Below are positions 1 to 12,000 of a DNA stretch of 60,000 bases, piece by piece. Position numbers and translations under genes: made by a program. The notes under the pieces were generated by a model. The model was not told the DNA's origin, searched no databases, and saw only the letters and a list, made by a program, of their open reading frames with translations. Origin of the DNA: Liolophura sinensis (lineage: Eukaryota; Mollusca; Polyplacophora; Chitonida; Chitonidae); NCBI RefSeq assembly GCF_032854445.1, contig NC_088301.1:37375187-37435186 (forward strand), given 5' to 3'. Each line of letters starts with the position of its first letter. The stretch's first letter is position 1.

Positions 1-1237
1 ACATCTGTATGCAGTTCTGTGGTTTTTGCTTCTGATAAGAAAGATATTTTGTGATTTGCCCTGGCACTCACTAATTGCATTTCATCAAAAAACCACAAAG
101 CAGTGAAACGTCCGTTTATTTGTGTGTTGACGCCAACATTTATGTATGTGTTTAAGTAGCCTTGTAAACCTCTCTATTAAAGGGATGTTATCTAATTTCC
201 TGTTTGGAGATGGTCGTACTCAAGTGGTTAAGAAGATTGTTTTTCAATTGCTAGAACATAAATGGTAATAAAGGTTTGGTTTTGGACGAGTAGTTTGTGG
301 ATTCTCCAGCTCCAGTACCTTTGTGACAAAATGTGGATGACAGTGCTGTGTTTGCTTTTACTTCCACCCGTATTACTGTCTGCCATAATATGAGTGAAAA
401 GTTCTTGAGTATAACTTTTAAAAGCAGTCAAGTAAATAAAATTAACAGATTTTCATGTAAATTCAAAGAATAAGTCCTAATAATTCCAGTAAAGCTACTA
501 GGAAAGTCATAATCAGGTGCTATGTTTAATTTATGTTAATACATGAACATAAGAAAAAAATCCGCATGCACTTTGCCCAGTCTTAGCAGAGGCAGTGATG
601 ATTTTTCAAATTTAAGACAAAAATCATGATAAGTACTCTGAAATTTTGAATTCTGAAGATTTATTGTAACTGCAATATACTTGTCCAATTGTAGACCTGG
701 TATAAAACATAGAACACCCCAAGGGAGACAACTCCACAATTGCAGTTAATTATACAGTACAGGTGTTGGCCTATCCATCGGAAGTGCAAGTGTTCCTCTG
801 AGTTTCACGTCTGCTAAATGCACTTTTTGGTGATAAAGTTTGTATGCTGTGGAAAAGTATTTTGACTTCAACCAAAGGTCTACCTGTACACACTAGGAAG
901 GTCATCACTTAAAATATTAACAGCTTCAGCATCATCTCAGAAAAATATTGACCATAGCCAAATGTCAACTCATATACCCTCAAGGTCATGACATAACTCG
1001 TTATTACACTCATGTCAAATAAAGAAATCCAAAGTAAAGCAACAAGCATTGCAACAAAGTGTGACCTCTACTCGCAAAATCCTGTGACTTTTGCAAGACG
1101 GACGTTGAATACTGTTTTTTACTTGCATGTTTTTGGAGGTTAAATCTACATTTAGTGGGTTGAACTATTAAAAGTAAAAAAAAAACTAATCAGAATAATG
1201 CCCTCCAGATATACCTTAGTTAACATGTGAACATGGA
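1..1237. other. Non-coding stretch, no gene recognised
   Basis: I see no exon with splice sites or a recognisable protein here. The open frames are short and low-complexity. If the CENP-C gene continues upstream, as the open 5' phase of its first visible exon implies, this is intron sequence; otherwise it is intergenic. AT content is high and no tandem array was noticed. Confidence 0.5.
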
Positions 1238-2782
1238 TATAAACTACCAGGCAAAAGAAAGGTTTCACCGTATTTTTTGTCATAAAAAAAGGAAAAGCGC
1301 GGTTCCGGGTTTGATTCTAAGCAGGACTTAGTGTATGACTGCATCATTTCCTCTACCAGAACGCATCGTCACGAACGCAGCAATTGGAATTGTGAAATTG
1401 CGACCACATGCAAAACGTCCTTTTGAGGCATGGCTCGTGATGCACGTGCAGTAATGTTGCATAAATACTCTTGCTCGAAAGAGCAGACATTCAGTGACCG
1501 AAAAAACACCAACAGTATGCCAAGACTTACGCAAGCGCAAAGAGACCAGGCCATCGGTATGTCCACCATGGGAGTCTCGCAACGTCACATTGCAAGAACG
1601 TTCAACTGCAGCCAAACCACCATCAGGAGGTTGTTGATACACTATCAGCAGACAGGCCAGACCCAAGACAGACCAAGATCGGGAAGACCGAGGGTAACAA
1701 CTGCGGCTGAAGATCGCTACATCCGGCAGATCCACCTCCGAAACCGATTCGTCACAGCGACGTCAACAGGCCATGTCATCAGCCCCAGAACAACACTGCG
1801 TCGTCTTCGTTCAGCTGGTTTACGACCTTACCACCCCTTCGGTGGGATGGCCTTGACCCTTTTACACCGTCAACGCAGATGGCGATGGGCACGTATTGTA
1901 CCTCGGTGGCAGCGACGTGACTGGGCAAGAGTGCTGTTTACAGACGAGAGCAGGTTCTGTCTATTCAGGAACGATGGCAGAGTTCGAGTTTTCCGACGAA
2001 GAGGCGAGCGTCTCGCGCCAAACTGCATAAGAGATGTTTATCCGTTTGGAGGCGGAGGCGTCATGGTTTGGGGAGGGATTTGTGACCAAATGAAGACGCA
2101 GCTGGTTATTGTGCGAGGTAATCTGACTGGCCAGCGATACGTTGATGAGGTACTGAGACCTGTCGTCGGTCCTTTCCTCCAACAACAGCCAAGAGGATCG
2201 ATCTTGCATCACGACAACGCAAGACCTCACACTGCCCGCATTGTTACAGACTACCTCGAGACCGCAAACGTCATCGTGTTGCCCTGGCCAGCCAACTCAC
2301 GAGACATGAATCCCATTGAGCATCTCTGGGATCACCTTGACCGCCGTTTGAGACAGCTGGTGCCTCCTCCAACTAACCAACAGGAACTTGAGCAAGCTCT
2401 GTTAAACCTATGGAACGTTATCCCTGTTGACGTTATCCGGCGACTGACGACGTCAATGCGGAGGCGTGTGCTTGCTTGCATTGATGCCCAGGGTGGCCAC
2501 ACTCACTACTGATGACTGTAGTCCTTCATTTCTGTGGATACTGTGACTTTACATGCACTTGCCAGTTGACTTTACATTTGTGTAATTTTTTCTTCTGACC
2601 CCTTGTCTCTTTCATTGTGTTTTGTGGCCAATTTAATGCCAATATTTTAAAGTCTTTTTGAGAGAATAGTTCACAATGATTCCTGTTTATAAACCAATCT
2701 TCTTAATTCTTATATCTGCCTTTGTTTTTGTTTTATGGGCTCAAGAAGTGGGTGAAACCTTTCTTTTGCCTGGTAGTTTATA
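1238..2782 (+). mobile_element. Tc1-like DNA transposon, apparently full length
   Basis: The element is bounded by perfect 32-nt inverted repeats at 1238-1269 and 2751-2782, counting the flanking TATA. The inner repeat starts AAACTACCAGG and its complement ends CCTGGTAGTTT. The flanking TA on each side fits the TA target duplication of the Tc1/mariner superfamily. Between the repeats lies one uninterrupted transposase gene. Element length is about 1.54 kb, normal for Tc1 elements. It lies 140 bp upstream of the first CENP-C exon seen, so it is probably intronic. Perfect terminal repeats and an open transposase suggest a young copy. Confidence 0.93.
1517..2512 (+). CDS. Tc1-like transposase (DD34E)
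   Basis: A 331-residue cut-and-paste transposase. The N-terminal third is a helix-turn-helix DNA-binding region (residues about 1-60, with VSQRHIARTF and TTIRRLL) followed by the basic linker DRPRSGRPRVT. The DDE catalytic domain shows FTDESRF (first D), LHHDNARPHTA (second D) and NPIEHLWD (E), with 34 residues between the second D and E, the Tc1 spacing. The frame is open further upstream to an ATG at 1430, but I chose the ATG at 1517 because MPRLTQAQRDQAIGM is the usual start of this family and gives the usual length. There are no internal stops or frameshifts, so the protein may still be functional. The closest subfamily was not determined. Confidence 0.92.
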   Translation: MPRLTQAQRDQAIGMSTMGVSQRHIARTFNCSQTTIRRLLIHYQQTGQTQDRPRSGRPRVTTAAEDRYIRQIHLRNRFVTATSTGHVISPRTTLRRLRSAGLRPYHPFGGMALTLLHRQRRWRWARIVPRWQRRDWARVLFTDESRFCLFRNDGRVRVFRRRGERLAPNCIRDVYPFGGGGVMVWGGICDQMKTQLVIVRGNLTGQRYVDEVLRPVVGPFLQQQPRGSILHHDNARPHTARIVTDYLETANVIVLPWPANSRDMNPIEHLWDHLDRRLRQLVPPPTNQQELEQALLNLWNVIPVDVIRRLTTSMRRRVLACIDAQGGHTHY

Positions 2783-2921
2783 TGCATGTATACTACCCTG
2801 ATGAGAACAAAAGTTCAAAACTGCAGATGTAGAAATTTGAGAAGGCATTCTTTTTTCAGAACATCAGAACATTCAACTTTGTGCATGTATAGTTATGGTG
2901 TTTATTTTGTCTACTTTTCAG

Positions 2922-3013
2922 AAGGAGAAAATAGCATAACTATACACAGAGAGTCTGTACAGACGACACCCAGCGCACAAGAATGTGACGATCTGGCATT
3001 AACAGCCACCAAG
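2922..3013 (+). CDS. CENPC: CENP-C candidate exon, first one visible
   Basis: Starts after TTTTCAG and ends in AAG before GTAAC. Read with two leading bases, it encodes GENSITIHRESVQ... to LTATK and ends in phase 0, matching the next exon at 3933. The preceding exon must end in phase 1 and was not found in the window. This is a short exon without a domain, so it is the weakest in the model. Confidence 0.6.
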
Positions 3014-6000
3014 GTAACAATGCATAAATCTGTACAAAGCACTGTGTAGTGAGAAATTTTGCTGCTCAGTCTTTTGGTGCAATTTGTATTGGTTGCCCTT
3101 GATATAAAGCTGATTTTGATATATAACAGAATGGAAAAATATTTAAAAGGTACCTATAAACACTGATGTGAAAATTTAGTGCTGATTTGTAATAATATAA
3201 TGGACAACAGAGAGCATGGAATAATATATAGAAAACTTCCACAGTGTGCAAGATTTAAATAAAAAGACCTCTAAAATTCGAAGTAGGCATCACTAAGTAG
3301 AATACTTAAAACTATGCATACATATACTTTCATTTATTTTTTTAAATTTTTGTGAAGAGAGTTAAAGGTACCCAAACATTTGAATTCTAAGGTGGGCTTT
3401 ATGGAGGTTAGGGACTATAGAGTGAGAAAGACATCCTGTGACGCCATAGTCCCTAACCTCTGACAGTATGTTCCATGAAGCCCACCTTAGAATTCAAATG
3501 TTTGGGTACCTTTAACTCTTAGAGTGTGATCAGAGTGAGAAAAACGTCCTGTAACGCCAATCACAACACTGAATATTGGATTAACTCTGTTTAGCTATGA
3601 GTAAAAGATTACTGAAATAATGTTAAAAAAAATTGTTCCTACTGGTGGACATCAGGGAAAAAAAGGTGATGTAACCTCAGAGATCCTCAGTGTGGCTCTT
3701 AAAGCCCATCATAGTATTCAAATATTTAAATGCCTTTTAACACTCCTTTCAACACAATAAGAAAAAACAAAAATTAAATTATTATTTTTCAGTTGTCTTT
3801 GTGTTGAACCTTACTTCATATTTTAGCTTTCTTGTACATTAACATTATCTGTGATATATGCTGTCTTTACAATGCATATACATTTTTTTGTGTGTGGCAC
3901 ACGTATGTAAATTATTTAGTTGTTCATTTTAGGTCAGTAGAGAACCACATGAATCGTGTGACACAGGTCTGGTGGCATCCTTGGATAATGTAGGAGTTTC
4001 TGGTGTTGAATCAGTTAAGTCAGCAAAAAACACCAAAGAGACATTTTGTCAGCAGAATGCTAAATCTACAGGACAATCCACACCACTTAGGAGGAGCAAG
4101 AGAAATAAACGGTTGTCTGATAACCAACAGTTCTCTGAATCAAACTCTGTCCCAGTTACCATGAGTCTGTTAGAGAAGACTTTGGAACGCTCTGTGAAAA
4201 GACAAGGTAGAAGTCCATCCTATGCTAATAGGAAATCTACAAAGACGCCACATAATCAGCCTGTTGGTGTGCAAAATGATCCTCAGATCCGAAGCACATC
4301 AGTGATTCAAGCTGGTCAGGCTGAAGGTGAGCCATTTCATGACAGTCAAGCTGCAGGCTATGCACCTAGTTCCCCTGAATATACCTACAATAGAGAAGCA
4401 CACCAAAGTCCAGCAGAAATAACTGCATTAGCCCAGGCAAGTGATTGTGTTGATGCCAGATGCGATGAGGAGGAGGAGGATGAGAATGGGGCAGTGGATG
4501 TAGAGTATGCCAACACTTCTGACTCTGATGAAGTCAAAATTTATCCAAATTCCTCAAGAAAGTGCATAAGTTTGAAAGAAAACAACTCTCACATGAAACT
4601 GGAGCTGCCCAGAGTTAAAGATAAACCTTTGTACTCTGATGACAAGTCATCGCATGTTACAGAGGTTGGTAGACCGTTGGCCCTCCTACAGATGACCATG
4701 AGCATTGCTGGGGAAGCTACAGGCTCATGGACTAAAATTGTGCGAAGTGATAGTAAAGATCACACTCTGGAGGACCCATTGATGTTACAGCCTTCCAGAA
4801 AGAGGTTAGGTTTATTCTGTTGGGAATTGTTTTTAATACTTGTCACACAAAACTCAGTTCTGTGGTATTTTAGTTGGGAGACAAATGTGTTACATGTGAA
4901 CATTCTGTTTATGGAAAAATCCATGATGCTTACGTTTATCATTATGCATCAGTAAGTTGTCACCCTACAAGTGGATTCCACTTTTTCTTATTTAAATAAT
5001 TTATCTTCCAAATTCAAGATTGAACAGATACCAAAAATTCCAGTGGTGAAACAACTATGAATTGATGAAGATCCAGACAAAATATTCAGTTCACTAACAT
5101 GCTATATTGTACAAAGTTTTAATTTTTTTTCTCCCTGTGTACAAGGATGTTGTTATGTGGATAATAATGAGTGACCTCTTGTTGTTACCAGTTCATAAAA
5201 CACAACTCTATCGTGTAGGACCTTCCTATTACCGCAAAAGCTCCTCAGTTCCTGATTTCATATTAAGCGTCTACAGAGGCTCTATCCACATTAACGTTGA
5301 AAAACTGCACAAACTTTGTCTGGTTGACCCCATCAACATATTATCCATGGGTCCTATTGCTTCTGCACTCCTGGGGCCCATTTTACAAAGCAGTTTGTAA
5401 TTTGCACATGGGGTAACTTCCATGACAACACATGTTGAAGAGATACATCACAATGATAAATGTACTTTACCTAGCATTCCCAAACCTCTGTAAAACGGCC
5501 CCTGATGTACAGAAGCTCAATCTATACATACAAGATTCTACACAGGCTGATTTCGTCAACATGTCTTCTTTGGATTCTAGTGCCTTTGCACCCAGGAACT
5601 GCAGCCGTGCTCTTCTATATCTTAGCACAAATAACCCATCTTGTGGTTGTATCTGGCCCAACATATTTCACTAATCTCTATATTACGAGTCATGTCAAGG
5701 ACTACACCATTAGGCCTGCAAATAACTATTTGAGGCTGACACATTCATTAAACCCAATTACTGTCTTGAAGATTTCCTATAGGGCCTATTATTTACATGT
5801 GAAGTGTGTTAGGCACCACTTTGTCATATTTGTGCCCAACAAGATGGTGTTTTATGCCCAACAGGCTGCTTATTTACAGACTTACAACAGATGGCTTCCA
5901 ACTTTATGAAGTCCTGAAATGGTTTGGCACCACTTGTTTATATTTTTCAACAGATTTTAGATCAAATACCTACAATAAGTACCGATACTGTTCGGACTTC

Positions 6001-9000
6001 AAGACCATCTCATCAATATTCATTCCGACACTCCTTTTATAGGTTTGCAACGAAGTAGGTACGGAATTCAGCCAGGTGATGGCTAACCTGAAAAATAACT
6101 GCTTGTCAGTCACAAACAGGCTAAAATCCTACCACTGTTGTCGACGTGGCAAATTTGAGACATTTTTGCGTGAGACTTTGTCAAACTGACAACGCTGGAG
6201 GTGAAAGATAATTTAATGTGGCAAATGTGGGTAGGTAAATGAACAACATTGGACGATATTCTGAGAACTACGGCTAATAGTAATGAAAATTACGGTATGT
6301 TAGACAACAGATCAGCCAGCACTACATATAATAATGAGTTTTGAATTAACTGCCATGTTATTTAGACTTTTCCACCACCATGTCTGCACTAGAAAAGTGT
6401 GTTGGCGCGAGTAAAGCGTCAAATGCCCGGATATCCGTGACTTTAGTAAGTTTTTCCCTCCAAAAGTTCAGAACTTCTCAAGTAATATCCGACTTAAAAA
6501 TCAACAAATAAAATCACTAAAAAGATATTACTTTCTTTACGGTTGACAGTGATTAAAATAGCTTGTCTCATATTATCTGTAATACTCGAAGTATGCGTAA
6601 AAATTACCCTTTGCATGAGACACGCGCAAAATGGCTGGCTCAACAAAACGGTAAGATATGGCCCCGGGATCACGAAGTGATCTTAGACTTACGTCAACAT
6701 ATTATACATATATACTTGGTGGGTTCCTTTCCGTTATTTTAGCTGAAATTTATTTTGCAATGACTTACCCAATATTTACGTTGTCAAGCGATATTTTGCC
6801 CTTGTTACTGAAAAAATAGCAGTTTTAAAGTGATTTCAAATTATGACTTAAGTCTAAGATCTCTTCGTGATCCCGAGTTCTGATTTTCGGGAGTAAATTT
6901 TACGAAAGTATACTTTAAAACTATGCAATCATGAGTAAGTGATGCTATCCAAAGCTTCCTAAAGTACAACTACCAAATACTCAACCATATTTTATCTTAA
7001 AATTCAAGATTAGTTTTTTTTCTAAAGGAAGTTCACGACCGGAGAATATCTACAACAACAACGTGTTATATGTAGGCCTGCCGATGAAAAGTAAATTCTG
7101 GGATCAGTGTCGTTATAACTTGGGTGTCAGTAATAGTGATCTACATTCATGCTGAACATGGTAGGCTACTTATAACGAACATAATCTTGGATTAACTGTA
7201 ATAACATCGTTCAAAAGTGATATACAAGTATTGTCATTCTCAATAAATCAATCTTTGTGGAGTTACATCAACATATATACAAAAGGGTAGGGTAATGGGT
7301 ACCCACAATAATTAAAATATGCTTTTAACTGCTGTAACCAGTCTAATCAGTCTAATTGTATAAATGTGTGAGTAAATTCAATGCCCTGATTGCAGTCCAT
7401 AAAGATGTTCCAGAAATGATTTTCAATAATTTAAACATTACCGTACTACCTTGTAGTATTTCTACTCTATATGTATTTACATGCAAGTTAAATGTTAATT
7501 TGTCACCAAGAGAAGTCAATTAACCGGTTCTGGCATCTCATAATGGACTACAGTGAGGTTACATAGTTTGTACATATTCATATATATTTTTCATAATTAT
7601 CGTCTTGTTGACTTCTTGTTTCAATATTCAGTACATGTGCATTTTCAGTGTAAAATCAATTCATTACATTTCTTTGCAACCTGAAAGTTCATGGGTGTGA
7701 TCTTGAAAATCTTGACATACAGATTAGTGTTTTTAGACAGAAATGTTCATTTCAGGAATATCCAGCCTTATGAGCAAATTTTGTAACAACAATAACCTGC
7801 TTGTTATACCTGTTTTATTAAGAAAGCTACATGTAAGGGAAATGACATATTAAACAAAGCCACAATGAATATAGATTAATGTGAAACTGAAAGCGAGCTA
7901 CAGACCTGGAATGAGAGTGTTGCTGTTTTAGTGCTTCACTATTGTAGATCATCCATGATGTTGACAGCTGTGAAACTAAGTGCTATCTTTTCAATTTAGG
8001 TCTAGCCACTGCTTGCATCTAGATCATGATTCATTTTCAAATGTAGGAATTGTCTACAAGACACGCACACATGTAGATGTCAGTTTGGTTAACGATACTT
8101 TATTTCTGGCAGCAGAAGCTCAGATTTCAGCTGAAAATTGCTCATTGAGACATGGGAGTGTTTTTTTGTTTTGAACTGCTAACATAATTCCCTCTGCACT
8201 TGGCTTGTTTCCTGCCACTCAGAATCGTACGCAAACACAAAGCATCATGAGACAAACTTTCGAAAAACACATGCATGCGTACAATAGATTAACATCATGA
8301 GAGGCTTTAGGTATCTGAGAAAATTTGTTATAAATAGTTAAATTTGTTGTTTGTTCCTTTTTTTATGAACAGACTCACATATTCTGCTGACCCACCACCA
8401 TGTTTTGCTGAAAGTCTCCAAGATAAAGGAAATTGGTATGGCTTGTTTACTTGTAGTGAATGTTTCCAATATATGATGTAGGTGGATTAAATATATTTGT
8501 CTTTCCCGTATTGCTTCAGCTGTCCTGATCATGAGGTTTGATGAATTTTGGTGGAAACTTTAGGTCAAATACACTAATTGTTACTCAACCAGTTAGTAAA
8601 GTCCTGTGGTCACGGTGTAAGATGCTGATGTTCGTGTAGTAGTGTTAACAGAATCTGTTTAGATTGTGTTACCTAAGAGTTTTAGTCTGACATGTCCAGC
8701 CTTTATGTGCCATTAACTGTCAAATTCCAAGGTGTTACATTTAAAATGCATCTTGAAAGTCTTCAGATTCTGAAGACATCACTGATGTACTTGATGATTA
8801 GGTTTGTTAGCATTGTTATCTGATCTGCTTAATTCATGTTTGTGGTGAGTAAAATGAGTAAAAATATACTTCATTTAAATTTTGTAAAAGAAAAGATTTC
8901 AATGATGGTTTTTTGTCATTTGCAATGCATTGCATACTGTGTCTGTTTCTGTAAAATTTAACATTTTGTGGTACATCGTTAAAATAGATTTATGTCCTAA

Positions 9001-12000
9001 ATCTGTGTTCTTATAGCAGTTTGGATGACACTGAGCAAGCCTTTGGAGGTGAAGAGCTGGTTGATGTAGGAGTGGAATCATTTGGTGAAATGCACAAGGG
9101 AAAATATTCTGCTGCTGAAGCAGTGATGCAAAATGTAAACAGCACCAGACAGACACCAAGGAAACCTTCAGTAAAGTCGGATCCAAAATTACGGAAGTCA
9201 CAGAAAGCTAAGTCTGTGAAAAAACTTGGTAATGAAAGGGCAGAAGCCAACGAAGAAAAACAGTACAGTGTACAAACCCAACATAAGCGCCAAAAGGATG
9301 GTGGTTTCAGGGCTAATCGGTCATTTGATTTAGCACAGACAAAGATTTTAACTCAGTCTGGTATTCAAGGAACTGTTAATGAAAATCCAATGAGAGAAGG
9401 GGGAGTGGTATTAGAATCTGCTGTTGAGAATAAACAAGATGAGAAATCCATCAAGATCAAAAGAAAACGTGGAAGACCAAAGAAAGTAAGTCAACTTCGA
9501 AAGCAGTGCCCATCAGCCACAGACACTGAGTCTGCATTTGTTTGTCTTTCTCCTTATAATACAATAGTCAAGACAGGTCCAGCAAAAAGGGCTGGTGCTA
9601 GTATTAGAACTTCTAAAGATCAGGGTACAAGTCAAACAGCTATAACTGATGTTTCCAAAAAGGTCAATCAAGCTGTAAAATGCACAGTCAAGGATAGAAC
9701 TGTGTCAGAAAATATGTCAACTGCATCTTTGTGCTCAGATGAGGCTCACAGAAGGATGGATTTGGAACTAGATGTAGAAGAGGAAGACGATGAGGATTTT
9801 GTCATTCTTGACAGTTCTCGTCAAAATTCTGTGAAAACTTCAGGGGAAAGTCCATGTTGTGGACTAAAAACTAAGAGGAAACGAACTTCAGACGCTGAAA
9901 AAAGGAACTCCAGTGTTAGAGGATCAGTTGTATCTCCACATCCCACAAACAATGAGAGTGACTGTTCACTTATAGAGTTTAAAGGCACAAAACAAAAGGG
10001 GTTGGTTTGTGTGGTGAGCTCTCCGGCTGAGCAATCAACTCCGCATAAAGTAATGCCCAGAGGAAGACGTAAGAAAACAACGACAGCTAACAAAGTGTCT
10101 GCGGGGAAGAAAAGGTTTCCAGTAGTTGTAGTGTCTAAGTTATCCAGTTCACCTTTTCAGCGATTCCAGTTGGAGGAAGGAGGTGTTAAATTGGCTAAAC
10201 CACAGTGTGAGGGTGAGTAGAAAAGCATTAGAGCTGTCTTCAAAACTACTGAATTATGAGAGAGACATTTTGACACCACTTTAATTTGCCTTGTTAGGGT
10301 TTTTGAATGAACAGCCTCCTTTAGCCTTAGGGAAGGTGTTGAAAATGATCACATCAACCTTATCTGGAAATTTCCACATCTCCTGGACATTTAATTTGTT
10401 TGGGTGATAAATTTTTTATTCACCAACCAATGAGCAAATATTACAATTCAGCTTAATGGACAGCGGCAACCTGAAACAAAGATATGAATATATGAATGAA
10501 CACTTAGTTCATTTGGTGGGATTAAAGCTCACATGAGTTTTATTTATATCCCTTTAGTCAAGAGAAGATAAGAAAAAAAATCATATAGCAGTGGATATTA
10601 CACAAAAGCTAAAAATGCTGCCAGTTGAAGGCTTTAAATAACAAAATAATGCAACAAAAGAAAGAAAAAATATTATTAACTTTCAAGAGCCACCAGTACT
10701 AAAGTGTTGAGCTCTGGAATATCAACCCGTAGAAAGGCACTATTCTTTGAAATTAGTAATGAAACACTAGGGTAGGCCTACGTGCTTTGACAACATGATT
10801 TTGTACCTCCATTAATGTTTAGAAATGAAGTAAAGCAACGTACATGTACATGACAATGAAATATCGACAATAAATGTGAGTAATATTGATTTGAATTTTT
10901 GTTTGTGGACATGGTGCATGTAGATGACAAAATCTACGTCCACTGCCAGAAAAATATGTGCACATATAGACCAGTTATTTCAAACCCTGCAGAATGTCAT
11001 TTGATTTGTGAAATAGATTTACCAAAAAGCTCTGGTATGGCCTTGAAGTATTGATTTGAACACAGGTTTTGAATTTATACAACATATAGAAATGGGTACT
11101 TTATTCCATTCTTGGAGGCCCATACACTTGATGGAATTATATGAGAGATTAGGTATGTATATAAAATGTAGGCTTGTTAAATTGAAACTGTATCCTCTAG
11201 TTTCATAAATGTGGACTGTAGATTGTTTAGACATGTGATTAATTAAACTTACGATGTATATGAATTTGTTCTGGACGATAGAAACATCTGAGCATTACAA
11301 TTAGTAACAAAACAGGTTACAGGAATCCTTCCTGTAATTTGGGCTTTTTTCAGGTATGCTGTACACTCTTTGTTAACATTACCATAGAATGGTAGTATAC
11401 TTACAGTGTATGTGGAAGGGTACAACAGTTGCATTACAAGAAATAAAAACTTGGCCTTCTGTGTTCACACGGTATGGTTGTCGAGTCAACTCATCAAATT
11501 CAACAAGTCAAATGAAAATGCATGATTAAACTGCCACACCAATCAATTAAGCATCAGGTATGAATCTTTGTCTAGAACCAGTGCCAGCTGCCACAGCTCC
11601 CAGAAAGAGCAGGAAAAAAGTCTCCAAGAAAGTGTCCAAACAGCCAAATGATGAATCAGAGTATGTAACCCCTGTTAGGAAACCTCCAGTATTGAAGATG
11701 TCAGATTTTGACCAGGTCAAGGGTGAGTGGACATGAAGGACTAGCTCTATGAAGTTCATTAAGTAGAGAAAACCACAATATATGCCATGTATAGTACAGT
11801 GCAGTGTATCAATGCACTCTGGTCACAGAGATCCGTTTATTGACTTTTCCCTTTGTGGTAAATGGATTTTCAGTTTTGTCACAGTAGTGGTTTACATGAT
11901 TAGAATGGCCACATCGAGGACTGAAGCCAGATGGTATAGACTTTTTAAGTCAAATTCTGATGTCCAGTACATTAATATGTTTTGCATATACTGTATGTAT

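Larger units (their letters stand above)
4805..9016 (+). other. CENP-C intron, 4.2 kb
   Basis: A non-coding stretch between phase-matched CENP-C exons. It holds a CpG-richer patch with possible alternative first exons (6380-6650) and a MITE-like inverted repeat element (6666-6874). Open frames at 5107-6042 and 7980-8532 show no recognisable protein and no splice logic. Confidence 0.7.

Noticed and set aside
1328-2230. Minus-strand open frames opposite the transposase
   Set aside because: Shadows of the Tc1 transposase reading frame and its flanks.
5107-6042. Overlapping plus-strand open frames in the CENP-C intron
   Set aside because: No recognisable domains, no fitting splice sites, and composition like the surrounding intron.
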